Below are positions 41,156 through 48,226 of a DNA stretch of 64,000 nucleotides, in pieces. Below the pieces are notes generated by a model. That model was not told the origin of the DNA, searched no databases, and saw nothing but the letters and a program-made list of their open reading frames with translations. Each line of letters opens with the position of its first letter. The stretch's first letter is position 1. A program made the position numbers and the translations under genes. Origin of the DNA: Streptomyces sp. CA-210063 (GTDB lineage Bacteria; Actinomycetota; Actinomycetes; Streptomycetales; Streptomycetaceae); the NCBI RefSeq assembly GCF_024612015.1, contig NZ_CP102512.1, positions 2,046,001 through 2,110,000 of the forward strand, given 5' to 3'.

Positions 41156-41227
41156 TCAGCCGGAGGCCACAGAGGTGGACTTGATGAACTTCCGGATGCG
41201 GGCAGCGCCCATCTCAAAGACAGCCAT
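41156..41227 (-). CDS. 23-residue small ORF upstream of rsgA
   Basis: MAVFEMGAARIRKFIKSTSV then ASG and stop. The ATG at 41227 has GGGAGG about nine bases upstream, a better site than most genes here, and the peptide is amphipathic and basic. It ends 64 bp before rsgA on the same strand. It could be a leader peptide controlling rsgA or an independent micro-protein. No family is claimed. Confidence 0.5.
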   Translation of the reverse strand: MAVFEMGAARIRKFIKSTSVASG

Positions 41228-41423
41228 CGGTCACACCTCCCAACCATGCCAAGTCATCCGCAGCGGTTCTCGGTCACCGCTCGAACAGCAGCAACCCTAG
41301 AGGTACACGGACCCGCGATGCCATCGAATTACGGCGTACCACCTCGCCGCCGTGTGCGTTCGGTGCGGACCCGCTCCCGGTACCGGTCGGCATGGCCGGC
41401 GTGCGCCCAGCCGTGGTCCATGG

Positions 41424-42107
41424 TCACGGGGTGAGCACCTCCAGCACCGCGTCCGCGGTCCCGGCCACACCGGGAAGTTCCTCGATGAGCGTCACCGGCA
41501 CGTCCCGTACCTCTTCCAGCATCAGTTTGCGAAGGCTCTTCCGGTAGCTGTCGAAGCCCAGCCGTTCGGGACGCTCGCCGTAGTACTCCAGGGGGTTGGG
41601 CCGGGCGCCTTCGGCCGAACGCCGCGAGGCGGACGCGGCGGACACGTCGAGGTAGACCACCGCGCGTGGCTGCGGGAAGGAGCGCCACCAGGTGTACATG
41701 GGGTTCTGCTCGATACCGGCCAGCCGGCACTTGGCGAGGATCTTGTAGTAGTAGGAGTCCATCAGCAGCGGAACGTCCTCGTCCTGGCGCTCCACCTGGT
41801 CCCTGAGGTGGACGACGGCGGTCTGCAGGACGCCGGCCAGGAAATCCACGGAGTAGGACGTCCCGAGGTTCGGCAGGACGTCCTCGACGACCTGGCGGCG
41901 CAGTGCCCCGACGAGTTCGTGGCCCCGCCCGATGAAGGCGTCGTCCGTGGACAGCATCCGCCACCCGGGCAGCCGGGCCGCGACCTCCGCCATGACCGAG
42001 GACTTGCCCGCGCCGTCCGGGCCCAACAGCACGTAGAACGGTCGGTCGGTGTGACCGGATGCCGTGCTCCGTCCGCTGGGCCCGCTGCGTACGCCGGGGG
42101 CACTCAC
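41424..42107 (-). CDS. Thymidylate-kinase-like P-loop protein
   Basis: A 227-residue nucleotide kinase-like protein. The P-loop is GPDGAGKSS (29-37), followed by a DD motif (STDDAFIGRG) and a lid-like region with Arg residues (PLEYYGERPERLGFDSYRKSL). It resembles thymidylate kinases but has an unusual acceptor region (DSYYYKILAKCRLAG), so it may phosphorylate a different small molecule. The GTG at 42107 overlaps the DUF3291 stop as GTGA. The pair lies downstream of a TGGCAA-N4-TTGCCA operator, so it may serve the hydrazine cluster. Confidence 0.75.
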   Translation of the reverse strand: MSAPGVRSGPSGRSTASGHTDRPFYVLLGPDGAGKSSVMAEVAARLPGWRMLSTDDAFIGRGHELVGALRRQVVEDVLPNLGTSYSVDFLAGVLQTAVVHLRDQVERQDEDVPLLMDSYYYKILAKCRLAGIEQNPMYTWWRSFPQPRAVVYLDVSAASASRRSAEGARPNPLEYYGERPERLGFDSYRKSLRKLMLEEVRDVPVTLIEELPGVAGTADAVLEVLTP

Positions 42108-42631
42108 AGGAGAGGGGAAGCGGGCACCGAGTGCTCGGAAGAGCCGGGCTCCGGAATAGCCGCGCCGGGAATTTCCGTGCCGGGAATTTCCGTGCCGGGC
42201 GGGAAATTCTGTTTGAAGGTGAACGCGTACGGCGTGGGGCCGTTCGCCCGCAGGTGCCTGACCCTTTCCTCGGCCTCGGCCGTGGTCGGGCGGTGGCCGG
42301 CCGGGACCCACCACAGCGCGTACGCGGCCGCGGTCATGTGCTGGAACCATTCCCGCCGCCTGCGTACGAATTCGCGGTGCTCGCCGGAGTAGGTGAATTT
42401 CTCGAGTTCCTCGATCGACGCCCATACCGATATGTTCACGAGTGCGCCCGCACTGTCGCCCGCGTCCCACTCGAATCCCGGGTCATCGTCGGTCTGTCGC
42501 CAGACGAAACCCGGCGCCGCCTCTGCCAGTGCGAACATGGGTCCCAGGTTGTCCATGAAGCCGCTCATGCGCGGATCGTCCGCCGGCGCCGCCATCCTGC
42601 CGACGTTCACGTGTACGAGTTCGAAATCCAT
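42104..42631 (-). CDS. DUF3291 protein
   Basis: A 175-residue protein with the DUF3291 pattern, a ferredoxin-like dimeric alpha/beta barrel relative (VHVNVGRMAAPADDPRMSGFMDNL; PGFVWRQTDD; VNISVWASIEELEKFTYSGEHREFVRRRREWF). I chose the ATG at 42631 because GAAGGGG precedes it; ATG at 42661 is possible but its ribosome site is too close. The tail has an imperfect repeat PGTEIPGTEIPG from a tandem 15-bp duplication. Function is unknown; heme or small-molecule binding is known for related folds. Confidence 0.75.
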   Translation of the reverse strand: MDFELVHVNVGRMAAPADDPRMSGFMDNLGPMFALAEAAPGFVWRQTDDDPGFEWDAGDSAGALVNISVWASIEELEKFTYSGEHREFVRRRREWFQHMTAAAYALWWVPAGHRPTTAEAEERVRHLRANGPTPYAFTFKQNFPPGTEIPGTEIPGAAIPEPGSSEHSVPASPLL

Positions 42632-42697
42632 TCCTGTCACCCCTTCAGCGATCTTTCCCATGTCCTCAATTCTTTCCGAGTGACGGTCGAATTACGC

Positions 42698-42713
42698 TGG
42701 CAACAACTTGCCA
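42698..42713. promoter_or_regulatory. Palindrome TGGCAA-N4-TTGCCA, operator copy 1
   Basis: Perfect 6-bp arms, centre CAAC, 67 bp upstream of the DUF3291 start. It is the same palindrome as at 48085-48100 and resembles 43376-43391. Confidence 0.65.
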
Positions 42714-42789
42714 GTTGCGCGGATCAACGGGGAGTGGAAATCGGTGCCGTTTTTGCGATTTCACTTCGTCATGCACTCGGGTCAGTTCC

Positions 42790-43281
42790 TCAGAACAGTG
42801 CCGTTCCCCGTTCGAAGTCCAGGAGCCGCCGCTTGTGTTCCAGGCCGCCGCCGTATCCGGTGAGGCTGCCGTTTGCGCCGACGACACGGTGGCAGGGCAC
42901 GATGATGCTGATGGGGTTCCTGCCGTTGGCGAGGCCGACCGCACGAGACGCCTTGGGGTTGCCCAGGGTGTCGGCCAGTTCGCCGTACGAGCGGGTCTCG
43001 CCGTACGGGATCCTCCGCAACTGTTCCCAGACGCGACGCTGGAAGGGTGTGCCGTCCAGCCTCAGTTCGAGGGTGAACTCCTTCAACTCGCCCGCGAAAT
43101 AGCCCGCCAGCTGTTCTTCTGCCTCGCCGAAGGGTGTGTCGTCGCGGGCACCGAAGGTCTCCTCCGGTGGACTGTGGCGCCGCACGCTCAGGTAGAGGCC
43201 GCACAGGACGCCGTCGGCGGCGGCCAGGGTGAGCGGACCGTACGGGCTGTCGACGACGGTGTGGCACCTCGCTTGGTTCAC
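42790..43281 (-). CDS. ogt: Second methylated-DNA--protein-cysteine methyltransferase
   Basis: A 163-residue alkylguanine-DNA alkyltransferase with the canonical active-site motif IIVPCHRVVGANG and the helix-turn-helix region RRIPYGETRSYGELADTLGNPKASRAVG. The GTG at 43281 has AAGGA upstream. It is only distantly similar to the Ogt at 37687 and keeps the standard PCHRV motif that the other lacks. It lies inside the hydrazine-type cluster with a cluster operator-like site 95 bp upstream, so it may protect the producer's DNA from an alkylating product; that is inference. Confidence 0.9.
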   Translation of the reverse strand: MNQARCHTVVDSPYGPLTLAAADGVLCGLYLSVRRHSPPEETFGARDDTPFGEAEEQLAGYFAGELKEFTLELRLDGTPFQRRVWEQLRRIPYGETRSYGELADTLGNPKASRAVGLANGRNPISIIVPCHRVVGANGSLTGYGGGLEHKRRLLDFERGTALF

Positions 43282-43375
43282 TGAACGTCCTTGCGCGGGA
43301 GGCAGGTTGAGCGGTCCGCCTGGTCGGCGGCCTTTCCTTGCTGTTGATTCTGGCCGGGGCGCGGTCGGACGATGT

Positions 43376-43391
43376 CGGCAACAACCTGCCA
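43376..43391. promoter_or_regulatory. Degenerate operator CGGCAA-CAAC-CTGCCA
   Basis: Same layout and same CAAC centre as copy 1 at 42698, with two arm mismatches, and followed by ACTTGCG where copy 1 has GTTGCG. It is 95 bp upstream of the cluster ogt. Confidence 0.45.
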
Positions 43392-43644
43392 CTTGCGACG
43401 ATCAGTTCAGTGGGCCAATGCGGTCTCCTCCACGGTCCCCGGGGCGATGCCGTCAGTGGCGAGGACGAGCGAGCCTCGGATTTCATGGAGACGGTGGCAC
43501 GAGTCGGGAGATCGGGAGAGAGGACGGCGGTGCGGGATCTCTCGACGGGTGTACGGCTCTCACGCCGCGGCAGCGGCGGCCCGCGCGCTCGGCCGGGCCG
43601 CCGCGGGGAGAGATCCTCGCTCGGTGACGGTTCGTCACATGAGG

Positions 43645-44022
43645 TCAGGCCGACGGCTCGTGCTGCGGAATCTCCTCGATGTAGGACACCCCGCGGGACG
43701 CCCCGGGTCCGAAGCGCTCCCAGTCCTCACGGAGCCGGATGCGCCCGTCGGGAAGGATCTCCGGGGTGCTGACACAGCGGCCGGACACGACGTTCTCGTC
43801 CGCGAGGACCTGGCAGTAGACCAGGTCGAGGCGGCCGTCGCCGATCTGCCGGCCGACCAGGTAGCCCTTTACCACGGCGCCGCCGGAGAACTCCGCCCAG
43901 ACGGTGTCGCGCTCCTGGTGGTAGCGGCCCACCGGGGCGCCGGTGCCGGTGGCTGTTTCGGCCGCAGCGGACCGGAACGACCTGCCGTCGTAGTCGATCG
44001 CCCCGGTGACATCCGCCGTCAT
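43645..44022 (-). CDS. Small beta-barrel protein of the 'n-acetylglutamate synthase'-annotated family
   Basis: A 125-residue protein matching a family often mislabelled n-acetylglutamate synthase: IDYDGRSFRS, RYHQERDTVWAEFSGGAVVKGYLVGRQ, LDLVYCQVLADENVVSGRC, STPEILPDGRIRLREDWERF, SYIEEI. The alternating pattern suggests a lipocalin-like or beta-barrel fold; no acetyltransferase motif is present. Its start overlaps the stop of the N-monooxygenase gene as ATGA, so it is the last gene of the hydrazine-cluster operon. A binding or protective role is plausible but not shown. Confidence 0.75.
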   Translation of the reverse strand: MTADVTGAIDYDGRSFRSAAAETATGTGAPVGRYHQERDTVWAEFSGGAVVKGYLVGRQIGDGRLDLVYCQVLADENVVSGRCVSTPEILPDGRIRLREDWERFGPGASRGVSYIEEIPQHEPSA

Positions 44023-45275
44023 GACGCCATCTGCCAGCGGGTGCTGACGCTGGTGTCGCGGATGGTGAAGATCTCACTCTCGAACAGCGAGTTGATGACC
44101 GTGGCGCTGCGCACCGACAGCAGGGTCAGGTTGGCGTCCGGGATGCCGTGCGTGTGGCGGGACCGGTTGAGCGCGAAGATCCGGTGGCCGTCCGGGCCCT
44201 TCCAGCGCACCGAGTAGTCGCTGTCCACGAGCATCTCCCCGGTGTCGTCCAGCTCGATCCGCTCGAGCAGCTCGGGGTCCAGCGGCGGCTCGGCCGCGCG
44301 TCGGCCGGTGGCCAGCACGGCGTGCGCGACACGGTGCTCCTCACGCCCCACGGGGGAGACCGCGTGCAGGGTGAGCCGGTCGCCGTCGGCCCCGGCCGAG
44401 ACCACGTCGCGCTCCGGGTAGAGCGTCACCGGGTACTCGCTGTGACGCAGCATCCCTTCGTAGTTGGCCTGGGAGATCGCGCGGAGAGTGCCCGAGGTGA
44501 TGGCGTCCCCGGTCAGGACGTGACCGTCCACCAACCGGCGGCGCGTCTCGCGGGGCACGTCCTGCAGGAACTGGACGTACGCCGGGCGGTAGAAGTCGTT
44601 GGCCGTCGGCGAGTCGTCCATCGGCTGGAACCAGGGACGGCGGCCGAACCAGGAGATGCGGGTGAACCCGCGACCCAGCAGCTCCAGCACGGACTCCGCG
44701 CCGGTCTGCCCGCCGCCCACCACCGCGATCGGGTCCGCCGGGTCCAGCAGGGGCAACCGGGCGGTCAGCTCTTCGGGGAAGAAGGCCCGGTCGCCCAGCA
44801 CGCCGGCCAGGCCGGGGGGCGCGGACGGCTTGCTGCCGAGCCCCAGCACCAGGTGGTCGCTGGTGGCCACGAGCTCGCCGCCGGCGTGGTAGGCGAAGCC
44901 GTTGTCGAAGGTGATGCGGTCGATGTCGGTGTTGTAGCGGACGCAGTCGAGCTGCTCGGACGCCCAGCGCAGGTACTGCGCGTACTCCTGCCGCGGGATG
45001 GTGTCGAACTGGGCGTTGAGCAGACCCCAGGCCCGCCCGGTGGAGACCATGTAGTTGATGAACGACATCCGGTGGCACGGATCGGCGAACGAGACCAGGT
45101 CCTTCAGCCATGAGGTCTGCAGGCACACGCCGCTGAGCATCAGGTCCGGATGCCAGGAGAAATCGGGTCGCCGCTCCAGCAGGGCTATCCGGTGAGGTGC
45201 GACGGACTCGAAAAGGGCGGCCAGGCTCAGATTGGCCGGGCCGGCTCCGACGCCGACGGTGTGGTAATGGCGCAT
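44019..45275 (-). CDS. Flavin-dependent lysine/ornithine-type N-monooxygenase
   Basis: A 418-residue N-hydroxylating monooxygenase of the IucD/SidA class. The FAD motif is GVGAGPANLS (8-17), followed by WHPDLMLSGVCLQTSWLKDLV; the NADPH motif is GGGQTGAE (187-194), followed by DDSPTANDFYRPAY; and the C-terminal signature is HGIPDANLTLLSVRSATVINSL. In the hydrazinoacetate pathway such an enzyme makes N6-hydroxylysine, the substrate of the cupin/MetRS hydrazine synthetase. GGAG precedes the ATG at 45275; an earlier in-frame GTG at 45341 is possible. The substrate (Lys or Orn) is inferred from context. Confidence 0.88.
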   Translation of the reverse strand: MRHYHTVGVGAGPANLSLAALFESVAPHRIALLERRPDFSWHPDLMLSGVCLQTSWLKDLVSFADPCHRMSFINYMVSTGRAWGLLNAQFDTIPRQEYAQYLRWASEQLDCVRYNTDIDRITFDNGFAYHAGGELVATSDHLVLGLGSKPSAPPGLAGVLGDRAFFPEELTARLPLLDPADPIAVVGGGQTGAESVLELLGRGFTRISWFGRRPWFQPMDDSPTANDFYRPAYVQFLQDVPRETRRRLVDGHVLTGDAITSGTLRAISQANYEGMLRHSEYPVTLYPERDVVSAGADGDRLTLHAVSPVGREEHRVAHAVLATGRRAAEPPLDPELLERIELDDTGEMLVDSDYSVRWKGPDGHRIFALNRSRHTHGIPDANLTLLSVRSATVINSLFESEIFTIRDTSVSTRWQMAS

Positions 45276-45342
45276 GGCAGTCTTCTCCAACGGTGGTTGG
45301 CCAGTGGGTTCTTGTGTTCGGGCTGAGTTTTCAGCCGTCACA

Positions 45343-46377
45343 TCAGGCGGGGACTGCGAGGTCGTGCAGGAGGCGGTCGGCGGCGTGCCGTGCGGCCGCG
45401 AGCGCGGTCTTGGCGGCGCCGCCGCTTCCGCCGGTGAAGGTGAACAGGTGAGGTACGGCCGGAGGTGCGGGACGCAGCCGCAGGCCCGGCGGAGCGGTGT
45501 AGCAGTCGGCGGCCACCACTATGTGGCGCAGGCCGGTGATCCCCAGGTCGGGGAAGATACGAGCGGCCAGGTCCGTGGTACGTCGGACGAGTGCCGGGAC
45601 CGGCCGGAGAGCCGCGGGGTCGACGTCGTAGGCGTCGCTGGGAACGCCGAGGAGGATCCCGCTGCCGGGTCCGGGCCGCCCGTACAGGCCGGTGACCTCG
45701 TCGACGAACGGAGCCGGGACCGTCCCGGTCGCGTCGTACACGCCGTACTGGATGAGCTTGGTCCGGTACTCGTCGCCCGGCAGCAGCACCGGAGTCCACG
45801 GGCCGGTGGCCAGGACGCCACTGTGGTAGTGACGCCTGCGGCCGTCCACCTGCCAGCTCACCGTTCCGCCGGGTCCGGCACGGACGCCGCCGACCGTGCC
45901 GTGGACGAGGCGGCCGCCGGACCGGACGAAGTCGGCCAGCACCTCGTCACGGAGCCTCCGTGGCGAGATGAAGCCCGCGTGCCGTTCCACGACGGCGTGC
46001 CGTGCGGCCATGTACGGGGCCTCCCCGGGCGGACAGGCCCGCGCGGACCCGGGCAGCAGGCGCTCCAAGTGCTCTACGGCCGCGGGATCGGCCGGATCGG
46101 CCTGTAGGTAGACCGATCCCGTCTCCTGGTAACCGCTCCAGGCCCGCAGCAGACGGCTGGCGCGCAACTCGGCCAGGGTGGAGGCTGCCAGGTCGAGTTG
46201 GGCCAGGTCCGGTTCGTATCCTCGGACCAGTCCCCCGGACGCCCCGGTCGCGCCGCGCTCGGGCGATCCGGCGTCGACGAGTTCCACCCGCAGACTCCGG
46301 TCGGCGAGCTTGAGCCGCCAGGCGAGCAGCGTGCCGGCGATGCCTGCCCCGGCCACTCCCACGCGTGGCCCGGTCAT
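45343..46377 (-). CDS. DAO-family FAD-dependent amino-acid oxidoreductase
   Basis: A 344-residue D-amino-acid/glycine-oxidase-like flavoprotein. The dinucleotide motif is GVAGAGIAGTLLAW (7-20), with the early GATGASGGLV segment and the C-terminal GSGGAAKTALAAARHAAD. In the s56-p1 hydrazine pathway a comparable FAD enzyme cleaves the N-N-linked lysine-glycine adduct to release hydrazinoacetate. The position here, directly after the MetRS-like gene with an ATGA overlap, supports the same job. The reaction is inferred by analogy. Confidence 0.85.
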   Translation of the reverse strand: MTGPRVGVAGAGIAGTLLAWRLKLADRSLRVELVDAGSPERGATGASGGLVRGYEPDLAQLDLAASTLAELRASRLLRAWSGYQETGSVYLQADPADPAAVEHLERLLPGSARACPPGEAPYMAARHAVVERHAGFISPRRLRDEVLADFVRSGGRLVHGTVGGVRAGPGGTVSWQVDGRRRHYHSGVLATGPWTPVLLPGDEYRTKLIQYGVYDATGTVPAPFVDEVTGLYGRPGPGSGILLGVPSDAYDVDPAALRPVPALVRRTTDLAARIFPDLGITGLRHIVVAADCYTAPPGLRLRPAPPAVPHLFTFTGGSGGAAKTALAAARHAADRLLHDLAVPA

Positions 46378-47681
46378 GACTCACCGGTGATGAGCGGAAG
46401 CAGCGCGTTCGGCGCGTTCCCCAGGCACCGGACGGCCAGGGCCGGATCGAAGTCGGGCAGCCGCAGCGCGGCCTGCGCCCGTTCGAGGTCTCCTTCGCCC
46501 CGCAGCGGATCGCCGTGGAAGGCCCGGAAGGCGTCGAGCGTGAAGTCGCTCCCGTAGCGGTCGGGACGGTCGTGGCACAGGAACAGCCGCACCAGGCCGG
46601 GGTCCTCCGCCGCGAGCAGGTCGTTGGCCCAGATCGCGTGGTTGCGGCTGGTGGAGAACTTCTTCCCCTCCAGCCGGTAGAACTGATTGACCACCAGCCC
46701 GCCGAGCGTCCCGGCGGGCACTCCGGCGGCGGCGAACAGTGCCGGGAACACGACGGTGTAGTAGAAGGTGTTGTCGATGCCCAGGAAGTGCCACAGTTCG
46801 CCCACCTGCCGCCACGCGGCGACGCAGTCCGCCAGGGAGTAGACGGCCGGGTCGACGGCGCGGGCGACGGCGTAGAGGTAGCCCAGACCCATCTCGATCC
46901 AGACGTCGGCACGCAGCCCCGGAAGTGCGCCGAGTTCGATGCCCCAGTCACTGGGGTAGGCGGCCAGGACATCGGGCAGCCCGGCGTCCAGGTAGTGGCG
47001 GACCAGCGCCATGGCGGGGGCCGGCACCTGGGCGCGCGCCCAGGCCTCCAGCAACGCTGCGCGGTACCGCTCCAGACGCAGAACGGGCAGCTCCGCCCGC
47101 CGCTCGGCGGCCGGGGCGCCACAGCAGGTCGAGCGTGCGTCGACCATGGTGCCCGCCGTCGCGAAGCGCGCGCAGCCCTCACAGGTTCCGCCGCCCATCG
47201 CCTCACCGCACCCGGGGCAGGCGCCGGTCACGTACGCGTGGTGGAGCGTGCGCCCGCACTCGGCGCAGACCTGGTGGGCGGTCTCCTCCAGTGCGAACGC
47301 TCCGGCGTCCACCAGCTCGGCCGTGAGCCGGTCCACCGCCTTGCGGTAGTCGGCGTCCTCGGTGGGGTCGACCAGCAGGTCGTAGTCGATACGGGCCCGC
47401 CGGAACGCCGTCTTGATGTCGGCGCCGTAGTCGCGCACCACAGCCGGTACCGGGCGCTCCTCGGCCTCCGCCTTCGCCACCACATAGTTCTGGTGACTGT
47501 CGAGGCCGGTCATGGTCAGCACGCGCTCACCGCGGTGGCGGGCTGCCCGGGCTGCGACGTCCGCAGCGATGTAAGGGCCGCTCAGATGGCCGATGTGCAG
47601 GGGGCCGTTGGGCGTCGGCGGCGGGGTCGTCAGCACGGTGAGCCGGCCGCCCGCGTTCATCGCCTCGGCTGTGTCCTTCAT
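46374..47681 (-). CDS. Methionyl-tRNA-synthetase-like enzyme, candidate hydrazine synthetase half
   Basis: A 435-residue class I synthetase-like protein. HIGH box at 29-32 (PLHIGHL), KMSKS-like loop KKFSTSR at 340-346, and a zinc knuckle insertion with paired cysteines (139/142, 155/158, 167/170, 186/187). It lacks the C-terminal anticodon-binding domain of housekeeping MetRS and is much shorter, so a paralogue that activates a free amino acid is likely. In known hydrazine synthetases (Spb40, Tri28) this domain is fused after a cupin; here the cupin is the gene immediately upstream, overlapping by ATGA. Confidence 0.88.
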   Translation of the reverse strand: MKDTAEAMNAGGRLTVLTTPPPTPNGPLHIGHLSGPYIAADVAARAARHRGERVLTMTGLDSHQNYVVAKAEAEERPVPAVVRDYGADIKTAFRRARIDYDLLVDPTEDADYRKAVDRLTAELVDAGAFALEETAHQVCAECGRTLHHAYVTGACPGCGEAMGGGTCEGCARFATAGTMVDARSTCCGAPAAERRAELPVLRLERYRAALLEAWARAQVPAPAMALVRHYLDAGLPDVLAAYPSDWGIELGALPGLRADVWIEMGLGYLYAVARAVDPAVYSLADCVAAWRQVGELWHFLGIDNTFYYTVVFPALFAAAGVPAGTLGGLVVNQFYRLEGKKFSTSRNHAIWANDLLAAEDPGLVRLFLCHDRPDRYGSDFTLDAFRAFHGDPLRGEGDLERAQAALRLPDFDPALAVRCLGNAPNALLPLITGES

Positions 47682-48049
47682 GCCGTCTCCGTCCGGGTGG
47701 TCTCCGGAAGCCAGTAGACGCTCAGCAGCACCAGCGACTCGGTGGCCGACCGGTTGTGCACGACGTGCGCCTCGTTGCTGTTCAGCAGCATTGCCGTCCC
47801 CTGCGAGGCCTCGGTCCGGCCCGCCGCCTCCGCGGTGTCGTCCGGGGTCTCGAAGTCGGCGGCGCCCCTCACGACCACGGCCAGCTCCACCTCGTCGTGG
47901 CAGTCGCGCCGGCTGCTGCCGCCGGGCGGAATGACGCACCACATGGCGTTGAAAGGCAATTGCTCATTAACGGCGTACTGGGTCCACCTGCCGATCTGAA
48001 TTTGATTTTCGGCAGTAAAACGGGCGGTTTCGGCATTGAGCTTTTCCAT
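47678..48049 (-). CDS. Cupin protein, candidate hydrazine synthetase half
   Basis: A 123-residue single-domain cupin. Metal-site motifs are DCHDEVELAVVVRG (His and Glu) and SNEAHVVHN (His), with PPGGSSRRDCHDE leading in. It corresponds to the N-terminal cupin domain of didomain hydrazine synthetases, which rearranges the ester of hydroxylysine and glycine to form the N-N bond. The chosen Met at 48049 places the TGGCAA-N4-TTGCCA palindrome 36 bp upstream; an upstream in-frame start would put the palindrome inside the gene. It is the first gene of the operon. Confidence 0.82.
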   Translation of the reverse strand: MEKLNAETARFTAENQIQIGRWTQYAVNEQLPFNAMWCVIPPGGSSRRDCHDEVELAVVVRGAADFETPDDTAEAAGRTEASQGTAMLLNSNEAHVVHNRSATESLVLLSVYWLPETTRTETA

Positions 48050-48084
48050 GCCGGAGAGCATTCCCAGCAAAATTCCGGACATGC

Positions 48085-48100
48085 TGGCAAGAACTTGCCA
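48085..48100. promoter_or_regulatory. Palindrome TGGCAA-N4-TTGCCA, operator copy 2
   Basis: Perfect 6-bp arms with centre GAAC, in the divergent spacer between the cupin operon and the transporter gene. The same palindrome stands at 42698-42713. Confidence 0.65.
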
Positions 48101-48226
48101 CTCATACACATTGACCCCGCCCGCGTGATGATCTTAACGTCGAACCGTTGCAGTGACGCGAAATGCCATCGAAACAGCAGAGTAAACAATGACCTCGCGG
48201 CCATTGGCCCGAATTGTTGGGAGTGT

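Noticed and set aside
43645..44022. N-acetylglutamate synthase activity for the 125-residue protein
   Set aside because: That family label is a legacy annotation; no GNAT acetyl-CoA motif is present, and the pattern suggests a beta-barrel.
46374..47681. Housekeeping methionyl-tRNA synthetase
   Set aside because: The protein lacks the anticodon-binding domain, is about 100 or more residues short, and sits in an operon with a cupin, N-hydroxylase and flavin oxidase.
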